This document shows positions 8,223-16,735 of a DNA stretch of 30,030 bases, one piece after another. The stretch comes from Bacillota bacterium (GTDB taxonomy: Bacteria; Bacillota; Clostridia; Acetivibrionales; DSM-27016): assembly GCA_023390115.1 (NCBI GenBank), contig JAEWDM010000039.1, positions 1 through 30,030 of the forward strand. The letters run 5' to 3'. Made by a program: the position numbers and the translations under genes. Within the stretch, counting starts at the first letter, position 1; the number at the start of each line of letters is the position of its first letter. Below the pieces are notes generated by a model. That model saw only the letters and a program-made list of their open reading frames with translations, was not told the DNA's origin and did no database searches.

Positions 8223-9374
8223 TCAATACTTAATCGTTGAAGCAATATCCCTTAAGGCCTTTATTGTAGAATCTACCTCCTCCATGGTGTTAAAGCAGCC
8301 TACACTGAAGCGGACAGTTCCTGTCTCCCATGTATTCATAGTCCTGTGAGCCGATGGAGAGCAGTGCATTCCTGCTCTGGTGCATATTCCGTAGGCCTTG
8401 TCCAGGACATAGCTGACCTCCGCCGCAGCAACCCCCTTAAAGTTCAGTGCTACTATTCCCGAATTTTTGTATATATCATTCCTGCTGTACAGTATTACCT
8501 GCTTTATATCCTCAACTCCCTCATGGAGCCTTTTTATCAATTGGTGCTTGTGCATTCTTATGTTGTCAATTCCAATATCCCTTATGTATCTGGCTCCCTG
8601 GCACAGCCCTACAATACCGGGCGTATTCAACGTTCCGCTCTCCAGCATATCCGGCATATAATCAGGCTGGTAAAAGCTTTCCGAGTTGCTCCCCGTGCCT
8701 CCGTGAATAAGGGCTGCTATCCTTATTCCATCTCTTACATACAATCCTCCTGTGCCGCAAGGCCCCATAAGTCCCTTATGGCCAGGAAAAGCCAGCATGT
8801 CTATGCACATTTCCTCCACATCTACGCCTATTGAGCCCGCCCCCTGGGAGGCATCCAGCAGAAAAGCCACTCCATGCCTTCTCGCGGCTGCTCCTATTTC
8901 CTTCACCGGCATTATTATTCCATTGACATTTGAGGACAATGTAGAAATGATAAGCCTGGTGTTGCTTTTTATGCTCCTTTCCAAATCCTCTATGTCTATT
9001 TCCCCATATGCATTGCTTTTCAGGATGGAAATTTCTATTCCTATTTCTCTTTCAAGAATTTTCAGCGGCCTCATTACCGAATTATGCTCCATTGCAGTCG
9101 TTATAACATTATCTCCCTCAGCAAGATATCCCTTTATCAATATATTAAGCGCCTCCGTGGCATTTTTTGTGAAGGAAAGCTGCATAGTGTTACTTATATT
9201 AAAAAGCCTGCATAATTCATCTCTTGCATTTGCTACTGCCTGCCCCGATCTTATTGACAATACATGTCCTCCTCTTCCGGGGTTTGCACAATATTCCCTG
9301 TGGCATCTGTCCATCTCGCTATATACCCTTTCGGGCTTAGGATATGTTGTAGCGGCATTATCCAGATATATCAT
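8223..9374 (-). CDS. Cysteine desulfurase family protein (class V aminotransferase fold)
   Basis: This 383-residue PLP enzyme is of the NifS/Csd type, removing sulfur from cysteine (or selenium from selenocysteine) as an enzyme persulfide. Visible landmarks are the N-terminal MIYLDNAATTYPKP, His97 (MEHNS), Asp174 (LLDASQGAG), the PLP lysine Lys200 in FPGHKG, and the catalytic Cys338 in the loop RAGMHCSP. It resembles the subgroup commonly found beside DUF3343 carriers rather than the housekeeping IscS/SufS partners. Start ATG at 9374 is chosen because the conserved N-terminus begins there after GGCGAGG; an in-frame ATG at 9395 is the alternative. It overlaps the DUF3343 gene by 17 bases, indicating translational coupling. 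It most likely supplies sulfur (or selenium) to the carrier for the pathway product. Confidence 0.9.
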   Translation of the reverse strand: MIYLDNAATTYPKPERVYSEMDRCHREYCANPGRGGHVLSIRSGQAVANARDELCRLFNISNTMQLSFTKNATEALNILIKGYLAEGDNVITTAMEHNSVMRPLKILEREIGIEISILKSNAYGEIDIEDLERSIKSNTRLIISTLSSNVNGIIMPVKEIGAAARRHGVAFLLDASQGAGSIGVDVEEMCIDMLAFPGHKGLMGPCGTGGLYVRDGIRIAALIHGGTGSNSESFYQPDYMPDMLESGTLNTPGIVGLCQGARYIRDIGIDNIRMHKHQLIKRLHEGVEDIKQVILYSRNDIYKNSGIVALNFKGVAAAEVSYVLDKAYGICTRAGMHCSPSAHRTMNTWETGTVRFSVGCFNTMEEVDSTIKALRDIASTIKY

Positions 9375-9645
9375 TTGCCTCGCCTGCCTTTGCATCTAAA
9401 ATACTCTGCAGCTTTAACTTCTCGCTTTTTAATATCTCATTCACATTTACGCTCATAGCTGCTAAGACTTCCTTGGCCCTGCATAAATCATCACCGGATA
9501 TTTTAACGGCCTTAGTGCATGCCATTCCCGGTCTTGGAGGGGCGGGTACAATTTCGGCTCTTACCATATTATCTCTCATAAGCTTGTCAACCAGCAGCAT
9601 TTGCCCCGTATTCCTCGCAATTATCAAATAATCATCCTGGGACAT
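9358..9645 (-). CDS. DUF3343 putative Se/S carrier-like protein
   Basis: This 95-residue protein resembles DUF3343, small proteins thought to carry sulfur or selenium and usually encoded beside a cysteine desulfurase, as here. The pattern YLIIARNTGQMLLVDKLMRD, then EIVPAPPRPGMACTKAVKI, fits the family layout, with a single Cys43 at the position expected to accept the persulfide. The C-terminal third is helical and charged. It lies 67 bases after the adenylation gene, with AAAGGAAG 7 bases before ATG, and overlaps the desulfurase gene by 17 bases. Involvement in labile selenium metabolism is possible, but no selD, selA or xdhA-type gene is present nearby. Confidence 0.75.
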   Translation of the reverse strand: MSQDDYLIIARNTGQMLLVDKLMRDNMVRAEIVPAPPRPGMACTKAVKISGDDLCRAKEVLAAMSVNVNEILKSEKLKLQSILDAKAGEANDISG

Positions 9646-9712
9646 TTTTTTCTTCCTTTCATTTCTTATACTTCTGATGTTTTATTTCTGCTCCTCTGAT
9701 ATGTGCAGAACT

Positions 9713-11194
9713 CTACAGCACATCAATGATCTTGGGTATTTTGCTGCTCTCAATATTGGCGTAGCAAAAATCATATATTTCACCGGGAGTTAATGTTTCC
9801 CCGGGCTTGGGCCTTACAGACGCCTTTATCTTCTGCCCTAAAAGCTCGTCCGGCACACCCTCTACATTGACCTCGTATACCTTGTCAAGCATACGGATGG
9901 CCTTTTCTATCTCTGCGGGATATACATGAAAGCCTCCCTGATTTATCATGTTGTCGGCCCTGCCCGCAAGATAGAAATACCCGTCCTTATCCATATAGGC
10001 AAGGTCCCCTGTTTTCAGGCCGTAAGGCGTAATAGCTTCATCCGTAAGCTCAGCATTTTTATAGTAACCAAGCATTACATTCGGCCCCTGTACATACAAT
10101 TCCCCTACGCTTCCCGGAGCGCAAGGCTTTTTATCCGCATCCAGCAATTCCACACTGCAGTTCTTTACCGGCTTCCCTACCGAGCCCGCCTTAATGAGCA
10201 TTTCGTCAGGCTTTAAATGCAAAACCCTTGGCGAGGCCTCCGAGAGCCCGTATATGTAATAGAGGTCTACACCCTTATACATCTCCATAAGCTGCTCCAC
10301 ATCACTCTTTAAAAGCTTTGCCGCACCTGTCTGTATATAGCGCAGGCTGTCCGTAGAATACTTTTCTCTCCTTTTATATTCCATAATCTGGTGGAGCATA
10401 AGAGGCATTGCAAAAAATCCTGTAATTTTGTAATCCTGTATGGCTTTTAAAATAATCCCCGCATGTGTAATGCCTCCCAAAATTGCTATTGTGGCTCCAA
10501 CTGCCGCACTGGCAAGTATTTCTCCCGTTACCGTGCCTACTAGAGACATGGATTTCAGTACCAGCAGACTGTCATGGTGTGTCATTTTAAGGTACTGTAT
10601 AATGGCATCCATATTTGTCATTATATTTTTAGAGGAAAGCATAATGCCTTTAGGCATACCTGCCTTATCCCACAGGTAAAAGATGGCGGCCATTTCATCC
10701 TCCTTCCAGTCCGCGGCCTCTAAAACCACATCCCCGCCTTTCCTGTATGAAAAGCCGGAGGCACGGCAGGAAGGCCAATCCCACTCCGGTAAATCGCCAT
10801 CCCTCCCCAACACCGTTATATACTTAAGATCAGGAGCCGCTCGAGGGCTTATATCCCTGATTACCTCCAGAAGCTGGCTGCTTGTGATTACTGCCTCTGC
10901 CCCGCTGTGCTGCAAAATATCACAAAGCTTGACATCCCTGACCTGCGGCGACAAGGGTACAAACACCATGCCCGCCATGTTTACGGCATACAATGCGGCG
11001 ATATAATCAGGGGAATCATTCAAATATACTATTATCCTGGAGCCCCTTTTAACACCCGTCTTACGCAGCTCAAATGCAAGCTGCTTTGAATATTCCAGCA
11101 TTTCGGAATACTTAAAATCTTCTCCCGCTGCCGCAACCATTATTTTATCCGGGCGCTTCTCCGCAGATTTAAAAATGGTTTCCCATATATTCAT
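9713..11194 (-). CDS. AMP-forming acyl/aryl adenylation protein (ANL superfamily), atypical A3 and missing A10
   Basis: This 493-residue protein belongs to the acyl-CoA synthetase/NRPS adenylation superfamily, which activates a carboxylate with ATP and passes it to a carrier thiol. The A5-type motif (YIYGLSEASP, ~312-321), GELYVQGPNVMLGYY (~364-378), TGD (395-397) and GRADNMINQGGFHVYP (~411-426) are clear. Two key motifs are abnormal. The Ser/Thr/Gly-rich ATP loop (consensus TSGTTGxPKG) reads FYLWDKAGMPKG at 172-183, and the chain stops at SSKIPKIIDVL, before the A10 motif with the catalytic Lys. It overlaps the ACP stop by 4 bases (ATGA), so the ACP is its likely partner. Either the activity is weak or altered, or a partner supplies the missing part. 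The substrate cannot be inferred. Confidence 0.82.
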   Translation of the reverse strand: MNIWETIFKSAEKRPDKIMVAAAGEDFKYSEMLEYSKQLAFELRKTGVKRGSRIIVYLNDSPDYIAALYAVNMAGMVFVPLSPQVRDVKLCDILQHSGAEAVITSSQLLEVIRDISPRAAPDLKYITVLGRDGDLPEWDWPSCRASGFSYRKGGDVVLEAADWKEDEMAAIFYLWDKAGMPKGIMLSSKNIMTNMDAIIQYLKMTHHDSLLVLKSMSLVGTVTGEILASAAVGATIAILGGITHAGIILKAIQDYKITGFFAMPLMLHQIMEYKRREKYSTDSLRYIQTGAAKLLKSDVEQLMEMYKGVDLYYIYGLSEASPRVLHLKPDEMLIKAGSVGKPVKNCSVELLDADKKPCAPGSVGELYVQGPNVMLGYYKNAELTDEAITPYGLKTGDLAYMDKDGYFYLAGRADNMINQGGFHVYPAEIEKAIRMLDKVYEVNVEGVPDELLGQKIKASVRPKPGETLTPGEIYDFCYANIESSKIPKIIDVL

Positions 11195-11463
11195 ACTTTA
11201 CCTCCATTGCCCGCTTTGCTCATTACATAGCGTATAATCAGCTCTACCGTGGAAAAATTTTCGAAGCTTAAGGAGCAGTTGTCCACCTCTATGTCAAACT
11301 CATCCTCAAGATCAACCACCAGCTCAACCATTTTAATGGAGTCAATGCCGTGATCCCTTCTTATGTTAGAATTCTCGCTTACATTGTCTGCGTTGAACAT
11401 GGAGTTTCTCTTCACCACCTCAATTACTCTCTCTTTTATCTCATTTTCATAGGCCGTCTGCAT
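11191..11463 (-). CDS. Acyl (or peptidyl) carrier protein
   Basis: This 90-residue protein has the four-helix carrier pattern and the phosphopantetheine attachment motif HGIDSIKMVELV, with Ser42 as the modified residue. An acidic helix follows (DLEDEFDIEVD), as in ACPs. Start: ATG at 11463 is 7 bases after GGGGGAG. An in-frame ATG at 11502 would overlap the nucleotidase stop and place the ribosome site inside the gene, so it is rejected. The gene follows the nucleotidase by 22 bases and overlaps the adenylation gene by 4. It is unlikely to be the housekeeping AcpP, since no fatty acid synthesis genes are near. It is probably the covalent carrier of the pathway intermediate. No phosphopantetheinyl transferase is seen in the window. 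Confidence 0.9.
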   Translation of the reverse strand: MQTAYENEIKERVIEVVKRNSMFNADNVSENSNIRRDHGIDSIKMVELVVDLEDEFDIEVDNCSLSFENFSTVELIIRYVMSKAGNGGKV

Positions 11464-11485
11464 TTTAAATCTCCCCCAATACATT

Positions 11486-13054
11486 TTATTTGTATCTTTC
11501 ATTAATAACCTTTATTCTTCCATCTTCCTCCGGTGCAACATTTCCTTTCTCAGTCACATGCTTGGCCAGTACATCCTTTAGAAGATCTCCCATTGAAATG
11601 AGCTTCGAATCCCTCATCTCCTCGTAATTATCTCCTCCGTTATAGAGATAATCGTTTGTAGCCACCTTATACAGCTTATCGCGCTCTAAGGGCTTTCCAT
11701 CCATGGTTACGCTGACAAGTCTTTCGCCTGCAGGCTTGGAAGCGTCAAAAACATACTCAATCCCCGAAACCTGCAGAAAGCCTCCGTTCATTCCGCTCGG
11801 ATATACCCGGAGGCCCCTCTCTACGGCATCGTATATTGCTTCCCCCTCCATTTCCACCATAACAAGTGAGTTGGAAAAAGGCAGCACCTTGCCTATTCTA
11901 TATAGTGTAATATCTCCTTCCGGCATACTTTCACGTATACCTCCCCCGTTCATCAGGGCAATGTCTGCATTGGCCGTTTCTCTCATGGCATCCGTAAGCA
12001 GGTTGGCAAGGTTTGTCTCCTTAGACCTTACCTGACTCCTTATTCCGTTCAGCTTAACATCCGCCCGGGCTATAACCTGTGACGTATTCTCCAGCGCTAT
12101 TTTATGGTATTTCTGCCCAACAGCATCCAATTTCTCATCAATTCTGCTCTTATCCTTTGTCGTTTCAACCTTCCACACCAGCTTGGCCATTCTGCCTTCC
12201 TTAAAGTACATCGAAGCTGTTCCCACATGAGTTGTCCACGCTCCCGCTTCCACCATATATGTGTTCCTGACCTTGACCCAGGAATCATAAAGCTTATGGT
12301 AGTGCCCGCAAAGTATCAAATCAATGCCGTCGACCTGCTGGGCTATGCTTGCATCAACATCATCCCCCAGATGTGATATGAGTATAATGCTGTCCACCTT
12401 GCCCTTCAAAACTCCGGTTACTCTTTTGGCCTCTTCAATCGGGTCGGTAAGCTCCACCCCCTTGTTGTCCTTTGAATTTGTATACTGCAGTGAGCCTTGA
12501 GTAGTCAGTCCGAAAATTCCTATTTTTTTATCTCCCATTTCAATGATCCTGTAGTCCTCAAACGCGCGCTCTCCGTACTGGTATATATTTGAGCTTAATA
12601 CCGGGAAACTGAGCTGGTCCCGTATCTCAAGAAGACGGTCGAATCCGAAATTGAAGTCATGGTTTCCGGGAACCATGGCATCATAGCCCATAAGGTTTGC
12701 AACCTCAACAACGCCCTTGCCCTCCTCTATATTTGCCTCGTTTGTACCATGAAACATATCCCCGCTGTCTAAGAACAACACCTTTTCATTTTTTTCCCGT
12801 ATATCGTCGATGTAGCCCTTTACCAGAGGCAGGCCCATAATTATGCTTACGTCCTGAAGGCTGTAATAGCCTCCCACCTCATCATCATAAATTATATGCC
12901 CGTGTACGTCGGCAGTATTTACAACCGTTATTTTGTCATCATAATATCCCAGCTTTAAAAGCAGGTCATTAAGACTCACATTTTTAACGATAAAATAGCA
13001 AGGTATTAAAGCAATTATTACTATAAGAATTATCAAATTGGTATATTTTTTCAT
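11486..13054 (-). CDS. Membrane-anchored UshA-like 5'-nucleotidase / metallophosphoesterase
   Basis: This 522-residue protein has an N-terminal signal-anchor (about residues 6-23), so it probably faces outside the membrane. The metallophosphoesterase motifs are complete: TADVHGH (Asp49, His51), DSGD (Asp96), PGNHDF (131-133), ISH (His228) and CGHYH (His251, His253). The 5'-nucleotidase C-terminal domain follows, with NGGGIRESMPEGDIT and a TNDYLYNGGDNY motif near the end. The family dephosphorylates nucleotides, cyclic nucleotides or nucleotide sugars. Start ATG at 13054 follows GGAGGGG by 5 bases; longer in-frame starts upstream have no support. Lying between exporter and carrier-protein genes, it could remove a phosphate from a product exported in protected form. 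That role is an inference; plain nucleotide scavenging is the alternative. Confidence 0.88.
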   Translation of the reverse strand: MKKYTNLIILIVIIALIPCYFIVKNVSLNDLLLKLGYYDDKITVVNTADVHGHIIYDDEVGGYYSLQDVSIIMGLPLVKGYIDDIREKNEKVLFLDSGDMFHGTNEANIEEGKGVVEVANLMGYDAMVPGNHDFNFGFDRLLEIRDQLSFPVLSSNIYQYGERAFEDYRIIEMGDKKIGIFGLTTQGSLQYTNSKDNKGVELTDPIEEAKRVTGVLKGKVDSIILISHLGDDVDASIAQQVDGIDLILCGHYHKLYDSWVKVRNTYMVEAGAWTTHVGTASMYFKEGRMAKLVWKVETTKDKSRIDEKLDAVGQKYHKIALENTSQVIARADVKLNGIRSQVRSKETNLANLLTDAMRETANADIALMNGGGIRESMPEGDITLYRIGKVLPFSNSLVMVEMEGEAIYDAVERGLRVYPSGMNGGFLQVSGIEYVFDASKPAGERLVSVTMDGKPLERDKLYKVATNDYLYNGGDNYEEMRDSKLISMGDLLKDVLAKHVTEKGNVAPEEDGRIKVINERYK

Positions 13055-13150
13055 TTTAGCCCCTCCATGCAGCCTTGCTGCAAAAAATTCAAATTTCAAA
13101 GCAGTTTTCTCTTAAGCTGTTCGCTATAAATCTAAACCGCACGGAAGCTT

Positions 13151-13990
13151 TTAATACATGGAATTGCCCGAGCTGGAATAGCTTTTAAGACCAAGTCTCC
13201 AAAAGGCATATACCAGAGCGAACATAGCCGCTCCCACGACCGGAGTCAGATAAAGATAACCGCCCCAGAACATTTCTATGTCCGGCTTTTTCAAAAAAAA
13301 CTGGGCCGGAAAATAGCTTACAAACGCGAACGGAACCATAAATATAAGCATTTTCTGTATGACAGCGGGATAAAAGCTTATGGGGTATCCTGCAAACCTT
13401 CTGGAATTAAAAAATATCAGATTCCTTAAATTTATAGTCTTTACAGCCCAGAAGCTGAAGCATGAGGACAGCATGAACAGCGAGGCTTGAATTATGGCTC
13501 CCCCTATAAGCGCGGTAATATAATACAGCACATTTCCTGCATTCCATTCAATCCCTACCGAGCCTGCAGTCCGCAGCAGCAATATTATTCCCACCGTACC
13601 GTGGCCGACGGTCGCGCAATAATCAATTCTTGAGGATATAATCTGAAACATCAGACCCAGAGGCCTTATGAGAAACCTGTCAAACTCTCCGTTATAGACC
13701 ATATCATCAAAATCCCGTATCCCTGTGAAAAAAAATATAAAAAGACTGTAGGAAAGAAACAGAAAGCTATACAGGAAAAGCATCTCATCCATTTCCCATC
13801 CTTTAATATGTACAAACCTTGTAAGAATAAGCACCATTACCACAACGCTTATTATTTCTCTGAAAAAGACGGCAAAGGCAAGCAAAAACCTGTCAAGCTT
13901 ATACTCAAGCATGATTTTTGTATTCAGCTTTGAATATTTAAAAAAAAGATAAATAAGCTCCGCTATTTTGTATGTTCCCTTAGTACTCAC
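13151..13990 (-). CDS. ABC-2 type permease, second subunit (ABC2_membrane_6 type)
   Basis: This 279-residue integral membrane protein has about six hydrophobic segments (for example near 33-57, 68-91, 118-138 and 145-175). The pattern FDDMVYNGEFDRFLIRPL is typical of the ABC2_membrane_6/DUF990-like permeases encoded in pairs with one ATPase. The gene starts with GTG at 13990, 7 bases after AGGGGGG that overlaps the stop of the partner permease, so the two are translated together. It forms the membrane pore with the 13994-14785 product, powered by the upstream ATPase. Exporters of this type often carry small amphipathic molecules or antibiotics. It ends 96 bases before the nucleotidase start. 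Confidence 0.87.
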   Translation of the reverse strand: MSTKGTYKIAELIYLFFKYSKLNTKIMLEYKLDRFLLAFAVFFREIISVVVMVLILTRFVHIKGWEMDEMLFLYSFLFLSYSLFIFFFTGIRDFDDMVYNGEFDRFLIRPLGLMFQIISSRIDYCATVGHGTVGIILLLRTAGSVGIEWNAGNVLYYITALIGGAIIQASLFMLSSCFSFWAVKTINLRNLIFFNSRRFAGYPISFYPAVIQKMLIFMVPFAFVSYFPAQFFLKKPDIEMFWGGYLYLTPVVGAAMFALVYAFWRLGLKSYSSSGNSMY

Positions 13991-13993
13991 AAA

Positions 13994-14785
13994 TCATCCC
14001 CCCTGCACCACCAGTTTCTTATTTGCCGATCTCCACATCGCTTGTCCAATGCTAAATAAAATCACAAGCCATATCACCTGCCGCACCAGGCACATAATGG
14101 TTTCATCTGCCGGGATTTGCCCTAAGTATAGTGATATAGGCGTAAAATATATAGAGTCAAAGGGCGTAAACCATATGATATCCATAAGCCACTGAGGCAT
14201 AAACCATAATGGAAGCAGTGCCCCCGAGAAGATCATTATTGCCGCATCCTTTATGGTAACAAGGCTGAACGTCCAGTAAAACCAGAAGGAACTCATCCAT
14301 ATTATAAAATTCAGGTTGTACAAAACCAGATATGCCAGCACCGCGCTTATCAGAAAATAAACCGCTGAGGATACGGAAAACGGCGGGAGCATCCCAAATA
14401 AAGCAACCGATACGACAAGAGCAGGCAAAAGCTGCATCAGTATTTTAAAAAACAGCGTACCCATATTATAGGAAAAAATATATAATCTGAAGCTTATAGG
14501 CTTTAAAAGGTCGGAGGAAATAAGACCCGATCTTACCTTATTCTCTATCAGGTATTCCTCCATAGCAAATATGCTTTGCAGAAGAAACCCCAAAACAATA
14601 TATGTTATGAGCATTTTAAACTGCACGCCGCCTATCGTTTCCTCCTCTTCATAAATAGCCTTCCATATTGATATGTTGACAAAGATCATGACCACGGTGT
14701 TTATAACGCCTGCAAAATAGTCAATTCTGTAAACTACGTTGTTCTGAAACGACTTCTTGGCAAATTCCAGATAAGCTCTTATCAA
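13994..14785 (-). CDS. ABC-2 type permease, first subunit (ABC2_membrane_6 type)
   Basis: This 263-residue membrane protein has roughly six transmembrane segments and the conserved EEYLIENKVRSGLISSDLLKPIS region seen in this permease family. It pairs with the next gene (3-base gap). Start: two TTG codons are possible. The one at 14785 is 8 bases after AGGGGGG, whereas the one at 14791 is only 2 bases away, so 14785 is chosen. The start lies 65 bases inside the 3' end of the ATPase gene, a long overlap that implies tight translational coupling. Together with the ATPase and the second permease it should form a complete ABC-2 exporter. Confidence 0.87.
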   Translation of the reverse strand: MIRAYLEFAKKSFQNNVVYRIDYFAGVINTVVMIFVNISIWKAIYEEEETIGGVQFKMLITYIVLGFLLQSIFAMEEYLIENKVRSGLISSDLLKPISFRLYIFSYNMGTLFFKILMQLLPALVVSVALFGMLPPFSVSSAVYFLISAVLAYLVLYNLNFIIWMSSFWFYWTFSLVTIKDAAIMIFSGALLPLWFMPQWLMDIIWFTPFDSIYFTPISLYLGQIPADETIMCLVRQVIWLVILFSIGQAMWRSANKKLVVQGG

Positions 14786-15767
14786 AGTCAATTCCCCCCT
14801 CGTATATCTCTCTGATTATGCTTTCTATCTCAGGCTCCCGTATGGTAAGATCAAGCACGGAATATTCCTGGGTGAGCCTGGAAATAAGAGAGGAAACCTG
14901 CACCTCGCTTTTATTGAAGGTGAATTTCTTCTTTTTTTTGCCCTCCCCGCAAATTGTGACTCCTTCAAGGCAAATATCCCCCGGATTTTCCGCAAAATCT
15001 ACTATAAGGGTCCTTTCTTTGCCGTATCTGTCCTTTATCTCGTTGGTTGTCCCATCATAGATAATCACTCCATTATCTATAATCACCATCCTGTTGCAGG
15101 TTTTCTCTATGTCAGCCATGTCATGCGTGGTAAAAAGCATTGTAACTCCCTTTTCCCTGTTTACAAACCTTATAAATTCACGTATCCTTTCCTTTGCGAC
15201 AACATCAAGCCCAATGGTAGGCTCATCGAAAAAAATTATCTCCGGGTCGTGAAGAAGGGCGGCCGCTATATCGGCCCTCATTCTCTGTCCCAGACTAAGC
15301 TGCCTCGTGGCCTGGTTTATGAAATCTCCGATTCCCAGCATGTCATTGAACATTTCCATATTATGCTTAAAGGTCTTTTCCGGCACCTTGTAAATATACC
15401 TCAGCAAATCAAAGGTATCCGATACAGGCAGATCCCACCACAGTTGAGTCCTTTGCCCGAATACCACCCCCATTCTTGAGGCGTTTTTCTTTCTGTCCCT
15501 GTACGGAGACAGTCCGCCTATGCTTATAGAACCCGAGGTAGGCACCAAAATACCTGTAAGCATCTTTACGGTAGTAGACTTTCCTGCCCCGTTAGGCCCT
15601 ATAAAGCCTACCATCTCACCTTTTTCTATTGTAAAGCTTATATCGTTCACAGCCCTTTTAAGAATGGATTCCCGGATTAAAAAGCTGCTTATGGCGCCCA
15701 GCAGGCCTTTTTTTCTGGAATTAATCCTGTAATCCTTTATAAGATTTTCAACACTAATAAATGCCAT
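14721..15767 (-). CDS. ABC-2 exporter ATP-binding protein
   Basis: This 348-residue cytoplasmic ATPase is complete: Walker A GPNGAGKST at 57-65, signature LSLGQRMR near 157-164, Walker B IIFFDEPT with Asp181/Glu182, and switch His in FTTHDM. The region after the nucleotide-binding domain (about 240-325) matches the C-terminal domain of exporter ATPases of this family. The match appears to end near REPEIESIIREIYE. The last ~25 residues are an extension translated across the start of the permease gene and look like run-on rather than a conserved domain. Start ATG at 15767 follows AGGAGGTTTAT. It lies 47 bases after the Ppx-type gene. The two downstream permeases are its membrane partners. Confidence 0.92.
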   Translation of the reverse strand: MAFISVENLIKDYRINSRKKGLLGAISSFLIRESILKRAVNDISFTIEKGEMVGFIGPNGAGKSTTVKMLTGILVPTSGSISIGGLSPYRDRKKNASRMGVVFGQRTQLWWDLPVSDTFDLLRYIYKVPEKTFKHNMEMFNDMLGIGDFINQATRQLSLGQRMRADIAAALLHDPEIIFFDEPTIGLDVVAKERIREFIRFVNREKGVTMLFTTHDMADIEKTCNRMVIIDNGVIIYDGTTNEIKDRYGKERTLIVDFAENPGDICLEGVTICGEGKKKKKFTFNKSEVQVSSLISRLTQEYSVLDLTIREPEIESIIREIYEGGIDFDKSLSGICQEVVSEQRSLQN

Positions 15768-15814
15768 ATAAACCTCCTGTTTTTATAGATAACGAAATTA
15801 TATTTTCGCTATGC

Positions 15815-16735
15815 CTAAAATTTTGAGGAAATATACTGCTGGACATACGCCTCAATAACCCCTTTTGAGCTTACAGTAATTTCATTTATACCGTACTTCT
15901 TCATGAATCCGTACAGTATGGCAGTTCCTGCTATTATGACATCAGCTCTTTTAGGGTTAAGCCCCTCAAGATTTTTTCTTTTTTCAATAGTCAATTGAGT
16001 AAGAAAGTTAAAAATAAAGCCTATGTCATCAAAGCTTATTACACTCCCATGAATTTTTTCTTCATTTTTATAGTCCAGCTTATTATAGATTGTAGAAACG
16101 GATTTGATAGTCCCCCCTGTTCCTATAAGCTCCATATCTTTGAAATCCTTGAGGTCTGCGGCTTGAAATATTCCTGTTAAGTGCCGTAACAACCCTGCGA
16201 TTTCCTCATAGTCTACAGGATCGTTTTTTATAAATGTCTCTGTGAGCCTCACAGCACCTATATCAATGCTTATATTTCTCTCAATGCTTTTCTTGTTGCC
16301 GATTGAAATTTCCGTACTTCCTCCTCCTATGTCAATGACGGCAAAGCTTTTATGCCTTGCGTCGGCAAGACTGCTGCACGCCTTGTACGACAGCAGGGCC
16401 TCTGCCTCTCCGCTTATTACCTCTATATTGATTCCATAGGACAGCCTTACTTTTTCTATAAACTCATCTCTGTTAGCTGCGTCTCTCAAGACACTGGTGG
16501 AAAAGATAGAAACTAACGGCGCTTTCTTTTTATCCGCCATTTCCATATAGTCCCCTATTATCTCTACAGCACTGTCTATGGACTCCCTGCAAATGCAGTT
16601 GTTATTGTACATGTTTCTGCTTAGCCGGTTTACGGTGCTGCATTTCTCAATTACTTTAAAGGACTTTTCCCTGTGTGCTTCCGCGATAATGAATTTAATG
16701 GAATTTGTGCCTATCTCCATTACTGATATTTTCAT
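15815..16735 (-). CDS. Ppx/GppA-family phosphatase
   Basis: This 306-residue protein of the actin-like ASKHA fold belongs to the exopolyphosphatase / pppGpp phosphatase family. Phosphate-binding motifs are visible: an N-terminal EIGTNSIK (usually DIGTNS, so Asp to Glu here), FSTSVLRDAANRDEF, SGEAEALLS (~107-115) and DIGGGSTE (134-141). It has about the length of the short single-core clostridial versions and lacks the extra C-terminal HD-type domain of long Ppx enzymes. It is the first gene of the left-hand operon, with AAAGGAG placed well before ATG. It may act on polyphosphate or alarmones, or on a pathway-specific phosphoester; sequence alone cannot decide. The 47-base gap to the ABC ATPase suggests co-transcription. 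Confidence 0.87.
   Translation of the reverse strand: MKISVMEIGTNSIKFIIAEAHREKSFKVIEKCSTVNRLSRNMYNNNCICRESIDSAVEIIGDYMEMADKKKAPLVSIFSTSVLRDAANRDEFIEKVRLSYGINIEVISGEAEALLSYKACSSLADARHKSFAVIDIGGGSTEISIGNKKSIERNISIDIGAVRLTETFIKNDPVDYEEIAGLLRHLTGIFQAADLKDFKDMELIGTGGTIKSVSTIYNKLDYKNEEKIHGSVISFDDIGFIFNFLTQLTIEKRKNLEGLNPKRADVIIAGTAILYGFMKKYGINEITVSSKGVIEAYVQQYISSKF

Noticed and set aside
9646..9730. Frameshift that would restore the missing C-terminus of the adenylation protein
   Set aside because: The other two frames after 9713 give short peptides with no LPxTxxGK-like motif, so a simple frameshift does not explain the missing A10.
4754..13054. Identity with the clostridial closthioamide cluster
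   Set aside because: From memory that cluster relies on other enzymes (for example an alpha-hydrolase-type thioamide enzyme and an ATP-grasp protein) and has no fumarase or DUF3343; none of its distinctive genes is seen here.
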